A DNA stretch of 43,341 nucleotides, taken from NCBI RefSeq assembly GCF_005281345.1, contig NZ_SZXJ01000008.1, forward strand, positions 397-43,737, in the 5' to 3' direction. This stretch comes from Citrobacter sp. wls619 (GTDB taxonomy: Bacteria > Pseudomonadota > Gammaproteobacteria > Enterobacterales > Enterobacteriaceae). Positions 27,393 through 37,128 of this stretch are shown piece by piece. Position 1 is the stretch's first letter; every line of letters begins with the position of its first letter. A program made the translations under genes and the position numbers. The notes under the pieces were generated by a model. That model searched no databases. It was not told the DNA's origin and was given only the letters and a program-made list of their open reading frames with translations.

Positions 27393-27398
27393 ATTCTA
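27393..27398 (-). promoter_or_regulatory. mnmG (gid) promoter -10 element
   Basis: Minus-strand TAGAAT (27398-27393) is followed by the GC-rich discriminator CCACGGCCCGGG, a mark of stringently controlled promoters. E. coli gid transcription leaves oriC in this direction and is stringently regulated. The -35 match is poor. Confidence 0.5.
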
Positions 27399-27428
27399 CT
27401 CAACTTTAGTCGATGGAGAAAGACCTCG

Positions 27429-27710
27429 GATCCTGGGTATTAAAAAGAAGATCTTTTTATTTAGAGATCTGTTTTATTGTGATCTCTTATTAGGATCGCA
27501 ACTATCTGTGGATAAGGGCGATCCTTTGAATAAGATCAACGGGTTGTTGAGGATCATTAGCTGTGAATGATCGGTGATCCTGGTCCGTATAAGCTGGGAT
27601 CAGAATGAAGGGTTATACACAACTCAAAAACTGAACAACAGTTATTCTTTGGATAACTACCGGTTGATCCAAGCTTTTAACCAGAGTTATCCACATAAAA
27701 AAGTACGATC
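27429..27710. other. oriC: oriC, chromosomal replication origin
   Basis: The unwinding region has three AT-rich 13-mers: GATCTTTTTATTT (27450-27462), GATCTGTTTTATT (27466-27478) and GATCTCTTATTAG (27481-27493). DnaA boxes are R1 TGTGGATAA (27507-27515), R5/M TGTGAATGA (27562-27570), R2 TTATACACA (27613-27621), R3 TTTGGATAA (27648-27656) and R4 TTATCCACA (27687-27695). An IHF-like GATCAACGGGTTG is at 27534-27546. I count 13 GATC sites for Dam/SeqA in 27429-27710. The order and spacing follow E. coli oriC; R1, R2 and R4 match their E. coli sequences, while the R1-R5 gap differs in sequence. Confidence 0.97.
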
Positions 27711-27711
27711 T

Positions 27712-28161
27712 TTACAAATCTCTGAGCAATGGATGCCAGGATCCCAACCAAATTTCAGCCGGATCTTCCGGAATCTCATGTTCCAGTACGTTGATCCTGA
27801 GCGTTTCACCGATCTGTTTCGCCCCGCAGACCTTCAGTTCAGCTTCCAGCTTGTCAATCGCACCGCAGAACGTGTCATATTCGCGGCTACCAATGCCGAT
27901 GGCACCAAAGCGTACCTGCGAAAGATCCGGTTTCTGCTCGCGCAATGCGTCATATAAAGGTTGCAGGTTATCAGGAATGTCTCCCGCACCGTGCGTTGAG
28001 CTGATTACCAGCCAAATCCCTTGAGTTGGAACCTCGTCGAGCATCGGTCCATGCAGTATTTCGCTGGAAAAACCGGCGTCATCCAGCTTTTCCGCCAGAT
28101 GTTCTGCTACATATTCCGCACTGCCAAGCGTGCTGCCGCTGATAAGAGTGATATCTGCCAT
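27712..28161 (-). CDS. mioC: MioC, flavodoxin-like protein
   Basis: A 149-residue FMN-binding flavodoxin (E. coli MioC has 147). The FMN phosphate loop is SGSTLGSAEYV at 8-18, with further flavin contacts in SSTHGAGDIPDN and GIGSREYDTFCGA. It was found to support biotin synthase activity in vitro. Its transcription runs into oriC, ending within bases of DnaA box R4, and can influence initiation. Confidence 0.95.
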   Translation of the reverse strand: MADITLISGSTLGSAEYVAEHLAEKLDDAGFSSEILHGPMLDEVPTQGIWLVISSTHGAGDIPDNLQPLYDALREQKPDLSQVRFGAIGIGSREYDTFCGAIDKLEAELKVCGAKQIGETLRINVLEHEIPEDPAEIWLGSWHPLLRDL

Positions 28162-28188
28162 TGATCGCTACCTCGATGAAGAGGCAGC

Positions 28189-28194
28189 ATTGTA
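28189..28194 (-). promoter_or_regulatory. mioC promoter -10 element
   Basis: Minus-strand GCGTACAATGCTGCC gives a -10 TACAAT followed by a GC-rich start region, like the growth-rate-controlled E. coli mioC promoter. A DnaA-box-like TGTGGAAAA lies upstream at 28220-28228, consistent with DnaA repression, though it has two changes from the consensus region. Confidence 0.5.
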
Positions 28195-28249
28195 CGCTGT
28201 GAGCGAGTTGGGATCTACCTGTGGAAAACCAGGGGATTAAAAAAAGCGA

Positions 28250-28708
28250 TCAGGGCTTGATGGTACGCATGATCGGGTTCTGCAAGACGATCAAGGTTTC
28301 GGTAGACTGAATTTCATCAATTGTTTGGATCTTGTTGATAAGTACCTGCTGCAGGGCATCGATAGATTTACACATCACCTTAATAAAGATGCTGTAGTGC
28401 CCGGTGGTGTAATACGCCTCGGTTACTTCATCGAGACTTTCCAGCCTGGCCAGCGCTGACGGATAGTCTTTCGCACTTTTCAGGATAATGCCGATAAAGC
28501 AACCGACGTCATAACCCAGTTGTTTTGGACTGACATCAATACGTGCGCCGGTAATAATCCCAGCCTGCTTCATCTTTTCAACGCGCACGTGGATTGTCCC
28601 TGGGCTGACGCCGAACTGTTTGGCTAATTCTGCGTAGGCGGTACGGGCATTTTCCATCAGGGCGTCAAGAATGCCGCGGTCCAGATTGTCGATCTGATAA
28701 TTTTCCAT
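28250..28708 (-). CDS. asnC: AsnC, Lrp-family regulator of asparagine synthetase
   Basis: A 152-residue Lrp/AsnC regulator: N-terminal helix-turn-helix (residues about 5-60, with TAYAELAKQFGVSPGTIHVRVEKM) and a C-terminal RAM ligand domain that assembles octamers. It activates asnA when asparagine is scarce and represses its own gene in E. coli. Same length as E. coli. It is divergent from asnA and upstream of mioC. Confidence 0.97.
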   Translation of the reverse strand: MENYQIDNLDRGILDALMENARTAYAELAKQFGVSPGTIHVRVEKMKQAGIITGARIDVSPKQLGYDVGCFIGIILKSAKDYPSALARLESLDEVTEAYYTTGHYSIFIKVMCKSIDALQQVLINKIQTIDEIQSTETLIVLQNPIMRTIKP

Positions 28709-28741
28709 AGGTTTTTCTTATGTAGATTAATGATTCACTCT

Positions 28742-28769
28742 ATTTTAGACGTTAATTTTAACGAATCAA
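28742..28769 (-). promoter_or_regulatory. asnC promoter with an internal palindrome
   Basis: Minus-strand -35 TTGATT (28769-28764) and -10 TAAAAT (28747-28742) are 16 bp apart. The spacer holds the perfect palindrome CGTTAAAATTAACG (28763-28750). A site there would block polymerase, matching AsnC autorepression. A clear asnA promoter was not seen on the plus strand, fitting a need for activation. Confidence 0.6.
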
Positions 28770-28859
28770 AATCTAAGTCGGCTTTTTGTTTGTTGATTAT
28801 TGAATATTACCCTCATTCTGTTGCTTAATCATAGGCAACAGGACACAGGAGTAAACATA

Positions 28860-29852
28860 ATGAAAACCGCTTACATTGCCAAACAACGTCAAATTAGCTT
28901 CGTGAAATCTCATTTCTCTCGTCAACTGGAGGAGCGTTTAGGTCTGATCGAAGTTCAGGCGCCGATCCTCAGCCGCGTAGGAGATGGCACGCAGGATAAC
29001 TTGTCTGGCTGTGAAAAAGCGGTGCAGGTGAAAGTGAAAGCATTACCCGACGCTCAGTTCGAAGTGGTTCATTCACTGGCGAAGTGGAAGCGTCAAACGC
29101 TGGGACAACACGACTTCAGCGCGGGCGAGGGGCTGTACACGCATATGAAAGCCCTGCGTCCGGATGAGGACCGTCTCTCTCCGCTTCACTCGGTCTATGT
29201 TGACCAGTGGGACTGGGAGCGCGTGATGGGTGACGGTGAGCGTCAATTCTCCACTCTGAAAAGCACAGTAGAGGCTATCTGGGCGGGAATTAAGGCAACC
29301 GAAGCTGCGGTAAGCAAAGAATTTGGTCTGGCACCGTTCCTGCCAGAGCAGATCCACTTTGTGCATAGCCAGGAGCTGTTATCTCGCTACCCGGATCTTG
29401 ATGCAAAAGGTCGTGAACGTGCGATCGCAAAAGAGCTGGGCGCGGTGTTCCTGGTCGGGATCGGCGGCAAACTTAGCGACGGCCACCGTCATGACGTTCG
29501 TGCTCCGGATTATGATGACTGGAGTTCCGCTTCCGAGCTGGGCCATGCTGGTCTGAACGGTGATATCCTGGTGTGGAACCCTGTTCTGGAAGATGCGTTT
29601 GAACTGTCTTCGATGGGGATCCGCGTGGATGCCGATGCGCTGAAACACCAGCTTGCTCTGACCGGTGATGAAGATCGCCTGAGTCTGGAATGGCACCAGG
29701 CGCTGTTGCGTGGCGAAATGCCGCAGACCATTGGTGGCGGTATTGGGCAGTCACGCCTGACGATGCTGCTGCTGCAGTTGCCGCACATTGGCCAGGTTCA
29801 GTGCGGTGTGTGGCCTGCACAGGTCCGTGAAAGCGTCGCTTCTCTGCTGTAA
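28860..29852 (+). CDS. asnA: AsnA, ammonia-dependent aspartate-ammonia ligase
   Basis: A 330-residue enzyme making asparagine from aspartate, ammonia and ATP via aspartyl-adenylate; its fold is that of class II aminoacyl-tRNA synthetases. Conserved segments include [34 protein letters not shown] and the C-terminal [14 protein letters not shown] motif 3. The ATG at 28860 with AGGAG seven bases upstream gives the E. coli length. It converges on viaA, four bases away. Confidence 0.97.
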   Translation: MKTAYIAKQRQISFVKSHFSRQLEERLGLIEVQAPILSRVGDGTQDNLSGCEKAVQVKVKALPDAQFEVVHSLAKWKRQTLGQHDFSAGEGLYTHMKALRPDEDRLSPLHSVYVDQWDWERVMGDGERQFSTLKSTVEAIWAGIKATEAAVSKEFGLAPFLPEQIHFVHSQELLSRYPDLDAKGRERAIAKELGAVFLVGIGGKLSDGHRHDVRAPDYDDWSSASELGHAGLNGDILVWNPVLEDAFELSSMGIRVDADALKHQLALTGDEDRLSLEWHQALLRGEMPQTIGGGIGQSRLTMLLLQLPHIGQVQCGVWPAQVRESVASLL

Positions 29853-29885
29853 AAAATTAACGCCGCCAGCGTCTGAGCAGGCGGC
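29850..29885 (-). terminator. Likely viaA terminator overlapping its stop codon
   Basis: On the minus strand GCCGCC (29885-29880) pairs with GGCGGC (29867-29862) and is followed by GTTAATTTTTT. The stem codes the last arginines of ViaA, and the T-run overlaps the asnA stop, so termination is packed into coding sequence. Confidence 0.55.
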
Positions 29886-31308
29886 TTCGCATCCCGGTAT
29901 CAAAGCGCCAGATATGATCGAAAATGCGCATGATGCCGGGTTTGCCGTGTGCTGACATCGCGACCGCATGAAAACGGTGCTGATGTACCCGCTGTAATTC
30001 CCCCACTTTGTTGACAACCTCATCGGGTAATCGCTGGGCGATAAAATCCGAAATCACCACCGCATCGGCATCAAACCATTCGCGACCTTGCATACGTTCA
30101 ATAATGGCGCGAAAACAGCTGGCAATGTCCGTACCGCCGCGAAAACGCTGGCTTAAAAAACGGATTGCCTGCTCAATGCCTTCCGGACCGGATAGCTCAT
30201 AGCGCACGACTTCTGTCGAAAATAACATGATGAAACAGCGGCGGTTATCGGCGAGAGCCACGCGCATCAGTGCGAGGCAAAAGGCTTTCGCACACTGTTC
30301 ATTAAATCCGCCCATCGATCCCGAGGTATCGACACAGACAATAAACGGTCCACGAGGCTGCTCGTCAAAATCCTGGTGGATAACCGGCCGCTCTGTGACT
30401 TTCTCGCGCCAGGCTTCTCCATGCAGGCGGTATGTCAGGAGCTGTTTTTCCACCAGCCGCCGATAGAATTCATATTCCAGTTCGGTAATACCTAACGTGG
30501 CCAGTTCGGGGGGGAGTAAACGCAGGATATCATCACTTTGTTGAATGCCATCCACCTGCTCCGGGACGGTGGCCGGTTCACGCACCAGCGTACGGAATGT
30601 TTCCATTGGCGCGTCTTTACGCGGCACGGATTTCGCTTCTCTGGAGCGCCCCAACTGTTCGGCCAGTCGCTGAAGTTCGGGTTGTTGCGTCAGGAACTCA
30701 CCGTATTTCACCATCAGCTGATAATCACCGCGCTTGATTTGGCCTGCGCTCATGTCCCACAAACGACCCGCTGCGTTGTCATTTTCCGCCAGCACAGGTT
30801 CCAGTTGGCCACTGAGCGTCATCCGTTCCTGCACTTCACTGAGCAACTGTTCGCGTTCTTCTTCCAGTAGCTGCTGATTAAGCGTGGTGGTTTGCACCAC
30901 CAGGCTCAGGCGCCAGCGCTGGAGAAATAGTGTATGCAGTGCGGGCGTAAACGTACTGTTGTCATCGACCAGTTGCTGCGCTTGCCCAGCCCATGGTGAG
31001 TGGAGTCGGTGCAGGAGCGCTAAGATTTGCGGCAGCTGGACGATAAACTGCGGAGTGGAGAGGAGCTGACTTTGCTGATAGCACATAACCTCTTCTGTGA
31101 GCTCCGGCGGTACGTGGGTATCTTTGAGGCGGCTACGTAAAGCTTCACGCCAGCGGGGAACATCGTCAGTAATCGCTTTTTTTAGCCGGGGAAATTTTTT
31201 GAAAAAGACCGCCATCTGCGGGGAAGCCAGCAGTGCGATGATCATCTCTTCGATCATCCCCTCTTCGCCGACCGCCAGCATGATATTCAGCGTATCAAGG
31301 GTCAGCAT
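29857..31308 (-). CDS. viaA: ViaA, VWA-domain partner of RavA
   Basis: A 483-residue protein with a helical N-terminal part and a C-terminal von Willebrand A domain. The metal site motif DTSGS (DxSxS) is at 327-331 in [11 protein letters not shown]. ViaA binds and stimulates the ATPase RavA; the pair has been linked to respiratory complexes such as fumarate reductase and to aminoglycoside sensitivity in E. coli. Same length as E. coli. Its start overlaps the end of ravA by seven bases. Confidence 0.96.
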   Translation of the reverse strand: MLTLDTLNIMLAVGEEGMIEEMIIALLASPQMAVFFKKFPRLKKAITDDVPRWREALRSRLKDTHVPPELTEEVMCYQQSQLLSTPQFIVQLPQILALLHRLHSPWAGQAQQLVDDNSTFTPALHTLFLQRWRLSLVVQTTTLNQQLLEEEREQLLSEVQERMTLSGQLEPVLAENDNAAGRLWDMSAGQIKRGDYQLMVKYGEFLTQQPELQRLAEQLGRSREAKSVPRKDAPMETFRTLVREPATVPEQVDGIQQSDDILRLLPPELATLGITELEYEFYRRLVEKQLLTYRLHGEAWREKVTERPVIHQDFDEQPRGPFIVCVDTSGSMGGFNEQCAKAFCLALMRVALADNRRCFIMLFSTEVVRYELSGPEGIEQAIRFLSQRFRGGTDIASCFRAIIERMQGREWFDADAVVISDFIAQRLPDEVVNKVGELQRVHQHRFHAVAMSAHGKPGIMRIFDHIWRFDTGMRSRLLRRWRR

Positions 31309-32798
31309 TGTTGTGCCTGTCGGATCTGCGTACCGACGTCCTGCAGGCTGGCCTCAATGCGGCCTAACCAGTCACTATGGATAAACAGACATTTTTGCTG
31401 TTCACTAAATTCGCTGTGCTGCTGGTGCCATTCGTTGTCGAGCGCTTCAAGCTGCTGTTTTATCTCACTGGGCATGCCTTCTTCTGATGCACCAGGTAAC
31501 GCCAGTCGAGAACCCTGTAAGCTGACGTCGCGTACCACCAGGTGCTGAGCGCTGTCGACTTCCATATTCAGCGTCTGGGCAAATCCGATACCGTTTAATT
31601 TTCCGCGGATCTCACCGCCTTTAGTCAGCCATAGCTCCAGAGCGCCGCGTTCAAAGGCAATATGGATAACTTCCATATCATGCAGCTTTAAGGGCTTTTG
31701 CAGCAGTAATGTCACGATTGAAGATGTGGCTTCCGGCGGTAAATCATAATGAGGACGGCGGCTGAACATGCCGCCCTGACGGATCACCGTGAAGGCCGTT
31801 TTATCACTTTGCTGTTGCTGTAGCTGGATGCGGCGCTGCATTATTGCCCCAAGGCGCGTCAACATTGTCTGTTGCTGCCAGGCGTGCCCGGTCATCAATA
31901 TTTCGATTTGTTGCTGCATCAGATTCAGGCTTTGCGCGTCGTACCACAGGCAATCTTTCAGCAGAATAAGATCGATTGGTGCAACGGCATCGCGTCCGCT
32001 AAAGAAGGCGCTGGCCTGCAACAGGCGGATTGCCTTTTTCCAGCGACGGTCAGATACGTAGGGGGCGTTCGGTAGCGCATCCAGTTGCTGGCGCAGGGTG
32101 AAAATCAATTCAAATACACGATCGGGAAGCGTGATTTTGCCAATGTCTTTTTGCCACTGGTAGTACTCTTCATCCGTCACTTGTAACGTTGTTGGAACGG
32201 GGTTGTCACTTTCATCCTGCTGGCTTAACAGCATGGAGCGGAAATTGGCCTTGTCCTGGACTTTATCCAGCCACAGGCGAATCAGCATACGGTCGTACAA
32301 TGCTTCCAGGCTGCTGTCCGCTTCAGGTAGTTCGTTGGAGGCCGCGACCAGCAGGCGCATCGGGATTTTCTCCTCGTGTGCGCCGTTGCGGAAGTGGCGT
32401 TCGTTAATGGCGGTCAGCAGGGTGTTGAGAATGGCCGGGCCTGCTTTCCAGATTTCATCGAGAAAAACAATTTCGGCTTCAGGAAGATAGCCTGCTGTTA
32501 AGCGCTCATAGCGACCTTCGTCTTTAAGCGCCTGAATGGATAGCGGGCCAAAGACCTCTTCAGGTGTCGAGAAGCGCGTCATCAGATATTCGAAAGCACG
32601 GGCATTTTTAAAGGCAAACTTCAGTCGGCGAGCGATTAAGCTTTTCGCGATCCCTGGAGGGCCTAATAAGAAGACGCTCTCGCCGCTGAGCGCGGCCAGC
32701 AGACAAAGGCGAATGGCGTGGCTACGTTCATAAAGTCCCTTTTCCAGCGCATTGCTCAGACGGGAAATTCTTTCCGCTAATAAATGTGGGTGAGCCAT
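31302..32798 (-). CDS. ravA: RavA, MoxR-family AAA+ ATPase
   Basis: A 498-residue hexameric AAA+ ATPase: Walker A GPPGIAKS at 46-53, Walker [11 protein letters not shown] near 108-117, sensor region AASNELPEA, then the LARA domain that in E. coli binds the lysine decarboxylase CadA/LdcI. The start [11 protein letters not shown] gives the E. coli length; the frame runs eight codons further upstream. It forms an operon with viaA and is preceded by a sigma-S-like promoter. Confidence 0.96.
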   Translation of the reverse strand: MAHPHLLAERISRLSNALEKGLYERSHAIRLCLLAALSGESVFLLGPPGIAKSLIARRLKFAFKNARAFEYLMTRFSTPEEVFGPLSIQALKDEGRYERLTAGYLPEAEIVFLDEIWKAGPAILNTLLTAINERHFRNGAHEEKIPMRLLVAASNELPEADSSLEALYDRMLIRLWLDKVQDKANFRSMLLSQQDESDNPVPTTLQVTDEEYYQWQKDIGKITLPDRVFELIFTLRQQLDALPNAPYVSDRRWKKAIRLLQASAFFSGRDAVAPIDLILLKDCLWYDAQSLNLMQQQIEILMTGHAWQQQTMLTRLGAIMQRRIQLQQQQSDKTAFTVIRQGGMFSRRPHYDLPPEATSSIVTLLLQKPLKLHDMEVIHIAFERGALELWLTKGGEIRGKLNGIGFAQTLNMEVDSAQHLVVRDVSLQGSRLALPGASEEGMPSEIKQQLEALDNEWHQQHSEFSEQQKCLFIHSDWLGRIEASLQDVGTQIRQAQQC

Positions 32799-32842
32799 AA
32801 TGAAGTGGCGTCCTTTCGCCAAATGTACCGCGTTAAACAGCG

Positions 32843-32871
32843 AGTATAGATGTTTAGCCCCTGGGCTGTAA
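32843..32871 (-). promoter_or_regulatory. ravA promoter, sigma-S type
   Basis: Minus-strand CTATACT (32849-32843) is the perfect extended -10 preferred by sigma S, with a weak -35 TTACAG 17 bp upstream (32871-32866). E. coli ravA-viaA is sigma-S dependent. AGCCCCTGGGCT, an inverted repeat at 32856-32867, lies in the spacer. Confidence 0.65.
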
Positions 32872-32902
32872 TAGACTGAAGGCGCGTTTATTTTTCTTTG
32901 AG

Positions 32903-32949
32903 CCAGATTAATCTGGTCTCATTTAGGGGTACGATTTTGCGATTAATCG
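32903..32949. promoter_or_regulatory. Two ATTAAT-centred palindromes between ravA and kup
   Basis: CCAGATTAATCTGG (32903-32916) and CGATTAATCG (32940-32949) are both perfect palindromes sharing the core GATTAATC, with centres 35 bp apart. They look like a pair of sites for one dimeric regulator acting on ravA, kup or both. The regulator is unknown. Confidence 0.4.
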
Positions 32950-33002
32950 TGCATACTGTGCGCCTTTTTGTGGGCCAAGGGACGACGCACACATTTCTTA
33001 TA

Positions 33003-33113
33003 TATACACCATATCAATCAAGCTGCACCAAGGCGGCAATGGAGTTATTCCCTGGGATGGGCGGAATAACGAATGCAGCCAACGCGGAGGTAGCCTGAAC
33101 GATGATGTGTATA
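33003..33113. repeat. ERIC-like element in the kup leader
   Basis: A 111-bp palindromic element with ends TATACAC and GTGTATA. The flanks GCTGCACCAAGGCGGCAA and GCAGCCAACGCGGAGG to GATG match ERIC flanks (compare 11643-11768), but the centre is shorter and lacks the ERIC core. Inner arms GTTATTCC/GGAATAAC (8 bp) and GCTGCA/TGCAGC pair, so the kup leader RNA would fold into a long hairpin that ends 16 bases before the ATG. Confidence 0.6.
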
Positions 33114-33129
33114 AACGAAAGACGAGTCT

Positions 33130-34998
33130 ATGAGCACTGATAATAAGCAATCATTGTCTGCGATTACCCTCGCGGCCATTGGGGTTGTCTACGGTGATAT
33201 TGGTACCAGCCCACTTTATACGCTTCGTGAATGTTTGTCCGGGCAGTTTGGTTTTGGCGTTGAACGTGATGCCGTGTTTGGTTTTCTCTCGCTGATTTTC
33301 TGGCTGCTGATCCTGGTTGTTTCCGTTAAATATCTGTCATTTGTTATGCGTGCTGATAACGCCGGGGAAGGCGGGATCCTGACGCTGATGTCGTTGGCCG
33401 GGCGTAATACGTCGGCGCGAACGACCTCGATGCTGGTGATTATGGGATTGATTGGCGGCAGCTTTTTCTATGGCGAGGTGGTGATTACGCCAGCCATTTC
33501 GGTGATGTCGGCGATTGAAGGTCTGGAGATTATTGCTCCACAGCTGGATACCTGGATTGTTCCTCTCTCTATTATCGTACTTACCCTGCTGTTTTTGATT
33601 CAAAAACACGGTACCGGCATGGTCGGTAAGCTGTTTGCGCCGATTATGCTGATATGGTTCCTGGTACTTGCCGTGCTGGGTGTACGCAGCATTATTGCGA
33701 ATCCGGAAGTGTTGCATGCCCTAAATCCGTATTGGGCTGTTCATTTCTTCCTGGAATTCAAAACGCTGTCCTTTATTGCGCTGGGCGCGGTGGTGCTGTC
33801 GATTACCGGTGTTGAAGCGTTGTATGCGGATATGGGCCACTTCGGTAAGTTACCGATTCGCCTGGCATGGTTCTCCGTCGTATTGCCTTCGCTGGTGTTG
33901 AATTATTTTGGTCAGGGTGCGTTGCTGTTAAAGCATCCCGAAGCGATCAAAAACCCGTTCTTCCTGCTGGCGCCGGACTGGGCGTTGATACCGCTGCTGA
34001 TTCTTGCCGCGCTGGCAACGGTTATCGCCTCTCAGGCGGTGATCTCCGGCGTATTCTCACTGACGCGCCAGGCTGTGCGTCTGGGGTATTTATCGCCGAT
34101 GCGGATTATCCATACTTCAGAAATGGAATCGGGTCAGATCTATATTCCTTTCGTAAACTGGATGCTTTATTTCGCCGTGGTTATCGTGATCGTGAGCTTT
34201 GAGCACTCCAGTAATCTGGCTGCTGCGTACGGTATTGCGGTAACGGGAACGATGGTACTGACGTCCATTCTGTCGACGACCGTGGCGCGGCAAAACTGGC
34301 ACTGGAATAAATACTTCGTCTTCCTGATCCTGGTTGCGTTCCTGTGCATCGATGTTCCGTTGTTCTCTGCAAACCTCGATAAGCTCGTTTCAGGCGGCTG
34401 GTTGCCGCTCTCGCTGGGTCTGGTGATGTTCACGATTATGACGACCTGGAAAAGCGAACGCTTCCGTCTGCTGCGTCGTATGCATGAGCACGGTAACTCT
34501 CTGGAGGCGATGATTGCCTCGCTGGAGAAATCCCCACCGGTGCGCGTGCCAGGAACGGCGGTGTATATGTCCCGTGCGTTGAACGTCATCCCGTTTGCGC
34601 TGCTGCATAATCTCAAACACAACAAAGTGTTGCATGAACGCGTTATTCTGCTGACGCTGCGCACGGAAGACGCACCCTATGTACACAATGTACGTAGAGT
34701 ACAGATTGAGCAGTTATCGCCTACCTTCTGGCGCGTGGTGGCCAGTTATGGCTGGCGTGAAACGCCAAACGTTGAAGAAGTGTTCCACCGCTGTGGTCTG
34801 GAAGGCTTAAGTTGCCGGATGATGGAAACCTCCTTCTTTATGTCGCATGAGTCGCTGATTGTTGGCAAACGGCCATGGTATTTGCGCCTGCGCGGTAAGC
34901 TGTATTTGCTGTTGCAGCGTAACGCGCTACGTGCGCCGGACCAGTTTGAAATTCCGCCTAACCGGGTTATTGAACTCGGTACTCAGGTCGAGATTTAA
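33130..34998 (+). CDS. kup: Kup (TrkD), low-affinity potassium transporter
   Basis: A 622-residue potassium-proton symporter of the KUP/HAK/KT family, with about twelve membrane helices in residues 10-430 and a cytoplasmic C-terminal domain of some 190 residues. The family signature [10 protein letters not shown] is at 22-31 and the GEGGI segment ([12 protein letters not shown]) at about 75-86. It is the main potassium uptake route at low osmolarity and acidic pH in E. coli. Same length as E. coli. The Shine-Dalgarno is weak (AAAGACGAG). Confidence 0.97.
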   Translation: MSTDNKQSLSAITLAAIGVVYGDIGTSPLYTLRECLSGQFGFGVERDAVFGFLSLIFWLLILVVSVKYLSFVMRADNAGEGGILTLMSLAGRNTSARTTSMLVIMGLIGGSFFYGEVVITPAISVMSAIEGLEIIAPQLDTWIVPLSIIVLTLLFLIQKHGTGMVGKLFAPIMLIWFLVLAVLGVRSIIANPEVLHALNPYWAVHFFLEFKTLSFIALGAVVLSITGVEALYADMGHFGKLPIRLAWFSVVLPSLVLNYFGQGALLLKHPEAIKNPFFLLAPDWALIPLLILAALATVIASQAVISGVFSLTRQAVRLGYLSPMRIIHTSEMESGQIYIPFVNWMLYFAVVIVIVSFEHSSNLAAAYGIAVTGTMVLTSILSTTVARQNWHWNKYFVFLILVAFLCIDVPLFSANLDKLVSGGWLPLSLGLVMFTIMTTWKSERFRLLRRMHEHGNSLEAMIASLEKSPPVRVPGTAVYMSRALNVIPFALLHNLKHNKVLHERVILLTLRTEDAPYVHNVRRVQIEQLSPTFWRVVASYGWRETPNVEEVFHRCGLEGLSCRMMETSFFMSHESLIVGKRPWYLRLRGKLYLLLQRNALRAPDQFEIPPNRVIELGTQVEI

Positions 34999-35005
34999 TG
35001 TTGCG

Positions 35006-35042
35006 AACGCCCTCTTTCATTGTGAAAGGGGGCGTTTTGTTT
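35006..35042 (+). terminator. kup rho-independent terminator
   Basis: AACGCCC (35006-35012) with CTTTCA pairs with TGAAAG and GGGCGTT (35030-35036), one T/G mismatch between, then TTGTTT. It lies eight bases after the kup stop. Confidence 0.88.
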
Positions 35043-35080
35043 GGCCCCTCTCAGTTTTCTTTTCATCTCATGACAATCCT

Positions 35081-35096
35081 TGCGAAACGTTTCGAT
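35081..35096. promoter_or_regulatory. Upstream RbsR/PurR-like operator
   Basis: TGCGAAACGTTTCGAT holds the perfect palindrome CGAAACGTTTCG (35083-35094), the same core as the operator next to rbsD. A CRP-like ATCACATTT follows at 35101-35109. Its centre is 80 bp from that of the downstream operator. Confidence 0.65.
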
Positions 35097-35160
35097 GGCG
35101 ATCACATTTTCGTAACCTCGCGGTGGTTTTCTGTGCACCCTTCAGACTAAACTTATCGTC

Positions 35161-35176
35161 AGCGAAACGTTTCGCT
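35161..35176. promoter_or_regulatory. Main RbsR operator of the rbs operon
   Basis: AGCGAAACGTTTCGCT is a perfect 16-bp palindrome of LacI-family type, 15 bases before the rbsD ATG and downstream of a -10-like TAAACT (35148-35153). This is the place and sequence of the E. coli RbsR operator; ribose releases the repressor. Confidence 0.88.
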
Positions 35177-35190
35177 AGTGGGGAAAGAAA

Positions 35191-35610
35191 ATGAAGAAAG
35201 GCACGGTACTCAACTCTGAAATTTCATCGGTGATCTCCCGTCTGGGGCATACCGATACGCTGGTGGTATGTGATGCGGGTTTACCCATCCCGAATAGCAC
35301 AGCCCGTATCGATATGGCATTAACCCAGGGCGTACCTTCTTTTATGCAGGTATTGGATGTGGTCACGCGTGAAATGCAGGTCGAGGCGGCCATTCTCGCG
35401 ACGGAAATTAAACAACATAATCCGCAACTCCACGAAACGTTGCTCAACCACATTGAGCAACTGCAGCAACACCAGGGAAACACCATAGAAATTCGTTACA
35501 CCACGCATGAACATTTCAAAAAACAAACCGCAGACAGTCAGGCGGTAATTCGCAGCGGAGAGTGTTCTCCGTATGCGAATATTATTCTTTGTGCTGGCGT
35601 CACGTTCTGA
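35191..35610 (+). CDS. rbsD: RbsD, D-ribose pyranase
   Basis: A 139-residue cytoplasmic enzyme that speeds conversion of beta-ribopyranose to beta-ribofuranose, the form used by RbsK. It begins [22 protein letters not shown] with catalytic His20, and keeps CDAGLPIP and the C-terminal [11 protein letters not shown]. Same length as E. coli. It is the first gene of the rbs operon; GGGGAAAG upstream serves as Shine-Dalgarno. Confidence 0.97.
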   Translation: MKKGTVLNSEISSVISRLGHTDTLVVCDAGLPIPNSTARIDMALTQGVPSFMQVLDVVTREMQVEAAILATEIKQHNPQLHETLLNHIEQLQQHQGNTIEIRYTTHEHFKKQTADSQAVIRSGECSPYANIILCAGVTF

Positions 35611-35617
35611 GGCCATC

Positions 35618-37123
35618 ATGAACGCATTACTGCAACTCAAAGGGATCGACAAAGCGTTCCCCGGCGTAAAAGCGCTATCTGGCGCCGCATTGAATGTCTA
35701 TCCAGGTCGCGTAATGGCGCTGGTAGGCGAAAACGGCGCGGGCAAATCCACCATGATGAAAGTACTGACCGGTATCTATACCCGTGATGCCGGTTCTTTA
35801 TTATGGTTGGGGAAAGAAACCACCTTCAACGGACCAAAATCCTCCCAGGAAGCCGGGATTGGCATTATTCACCAGGAGCTGAACCTGATCCCGCAACTCA
35901 CCATCGCTGAGAACATTTTTCTTGGTCGTGAGTTTGTAAATCGCTTTGGCAAAATAGACTGGAAGAAGATGTATGCCGAAGCCGATCTGCTGCTTGCCAA
36001 ACTCAATCTGCGCTTTAAAAGCGACAGGCTGGTGGGTGAGTTGTCGATTGGCGATCAGCAGATGGTTGAAATTGCCAAAGTGCTGAGCTTTGAATCGAAG
36101 GTCATCGTGATGGATGAACCGACCGACGCCCTTACCGATACCGAAACCGAATCTCTGTTCCGCGTGATCCGCGAACTTAAATCGCAGGGGCGTGGCATCG
36201 TCTATATCTCCCACCGTATGAAAGAGATCTTCGAGATTTGCGATGACGTGACCGTTTTCCGCGACGGGCAGTTTATTGCCGAGCGTGAAGTTGCCTCGTT
36301 AACCGAAGATTCGCTGATTGAAATGATGGTGGGACGTAAGCTGGAAGATCAGTACCCGCGTCTGGATAAAGCGCCGGGTGATGTACGCCTGAAAGTCGAT
36401 AACCTGTGCGGCCCAGGGGTGAACAGTGTTTCATTCACGCTGCGCAAAGGCGAGATCCTTGGGGTATCGGGCCTGATGGGGGCCGGGCGAACCGAATTGA
36501 TGAAAGTCCTGTACGGTGCACTGCCGCGTACCAGCGGTTACGTCACACTGGATGGCCATGAAGTGGTTACCCGTTCGCCGCAGGATGGCCTGGCTAACGG
36601 TATCGTCTATATTTCTGAAGACCGCAAACGCGATGGTTTAGTGCTGGGCATGTCGGTGAAAGAGAACATGTCGTTAACTGCACTGCGCTATTTCAGCCGC
36701 GCTGGTGGAAGCCTGAAGCATAAAGATGAGCAGCAGGCGGTAGGTGATTTTATCCGTCTGTTCAATGTGAAAACGCCATCGATGGAACAGGCTATCGGCC
36801 TGCTTTCTGGCGGTAACCAGCAGAAAGTGGCGATTGCACGCGGTTTGATGACCCGACCCAAAGTGCTGATCCTCGATGAGCCAACACGCGGTGTTGATGT
36901 TGGCGCCAAGAAAGAAATCTATCAGCTTATCAACCAGTTTAAGGCCGATGGGCTGAGCATCATTCTGGTCTCTTCTGAGATGCCAGAAGTGTTGGGCATG
37001 AGCGATCGAATTATCGTTATGCATGAAGGGCATCTCGGCGGTGAGTTCACTCGCGAGCAGGCCACTCAGGAAGTATTAATGGCTGCCGCTGTGGGCAAGC
37101 TTAATCGCGTGAATCAGGAGTAA
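35618..37123 (+). CDS. rbsA: RbsA, ribose ABC transporter ATPase
   Basis: A 501-residue fused double ATPase. Domain 1 has Walker [10 protein letters not shown] at 37-45 and signature LSIGDQQ; domain 2 has a degenerate Walker [10 protein letters not shown] (about 286-294) but a good signature LSGGNQQ and Walker [13 protein letters not shown]. This asymmetry is normal for sugar importers of this class. The start MNALLQLKG at 35618, after GGCCATC, gives the E. coli length; the frame itself runs 15 codons further up over the rbsD end. Confidence 0.96.
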   Translation: MNALLQLKGIDKAFPGVKALSGAALNVYPGRVMALVGENGAGKSTMMKVLTGIYTRDAGSLLWLGKETTFNGPKSSQEAGIGIIHQELNLIPQLTIAENIFLGREFVNRFGKIDWKKMYAEADLLLAKLNLRFKSDRLVGELSIGDQQMVEIAKVLSFESKVIVMDEPTDALTDTETESLFRVIRELKSQGRGIVYISHRMKEIFEICDDVTVFRDGQFIAEREVASLTEDSLIEMMVGRKLEDQYPRLDKAPGDVRLKVDNLCGPGVNSVSFTLRKGEILGVSGLMGAGRTELMKVLYGALPRTSGYVTLDGHEVVTRSPQDGLANGIVYISEDRKRDGLVLGMSVKENMSLTALRYFSRAGGSLKHKDEQQAVGDFIRLFNVKTPSMEQAIGLLSGGNQQKVAIARGLMTRPKVLILDEPTRGVDVGAKKEIYQLINQFKADGLSIILVSSEMPEVLGMSDRIIVMHEGHLGGEFTREQATQEVLMAAAVGKLNRVNQE

Positions 37124-37128
37124 AAAAG

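Noticed and set aside
28250-28290. Terminator at the end of asnC
   Set aside because: ATCA/TGAT before a T-run gives only a 4-bp stem; transcription probably runs on into mioC as in E. coli.
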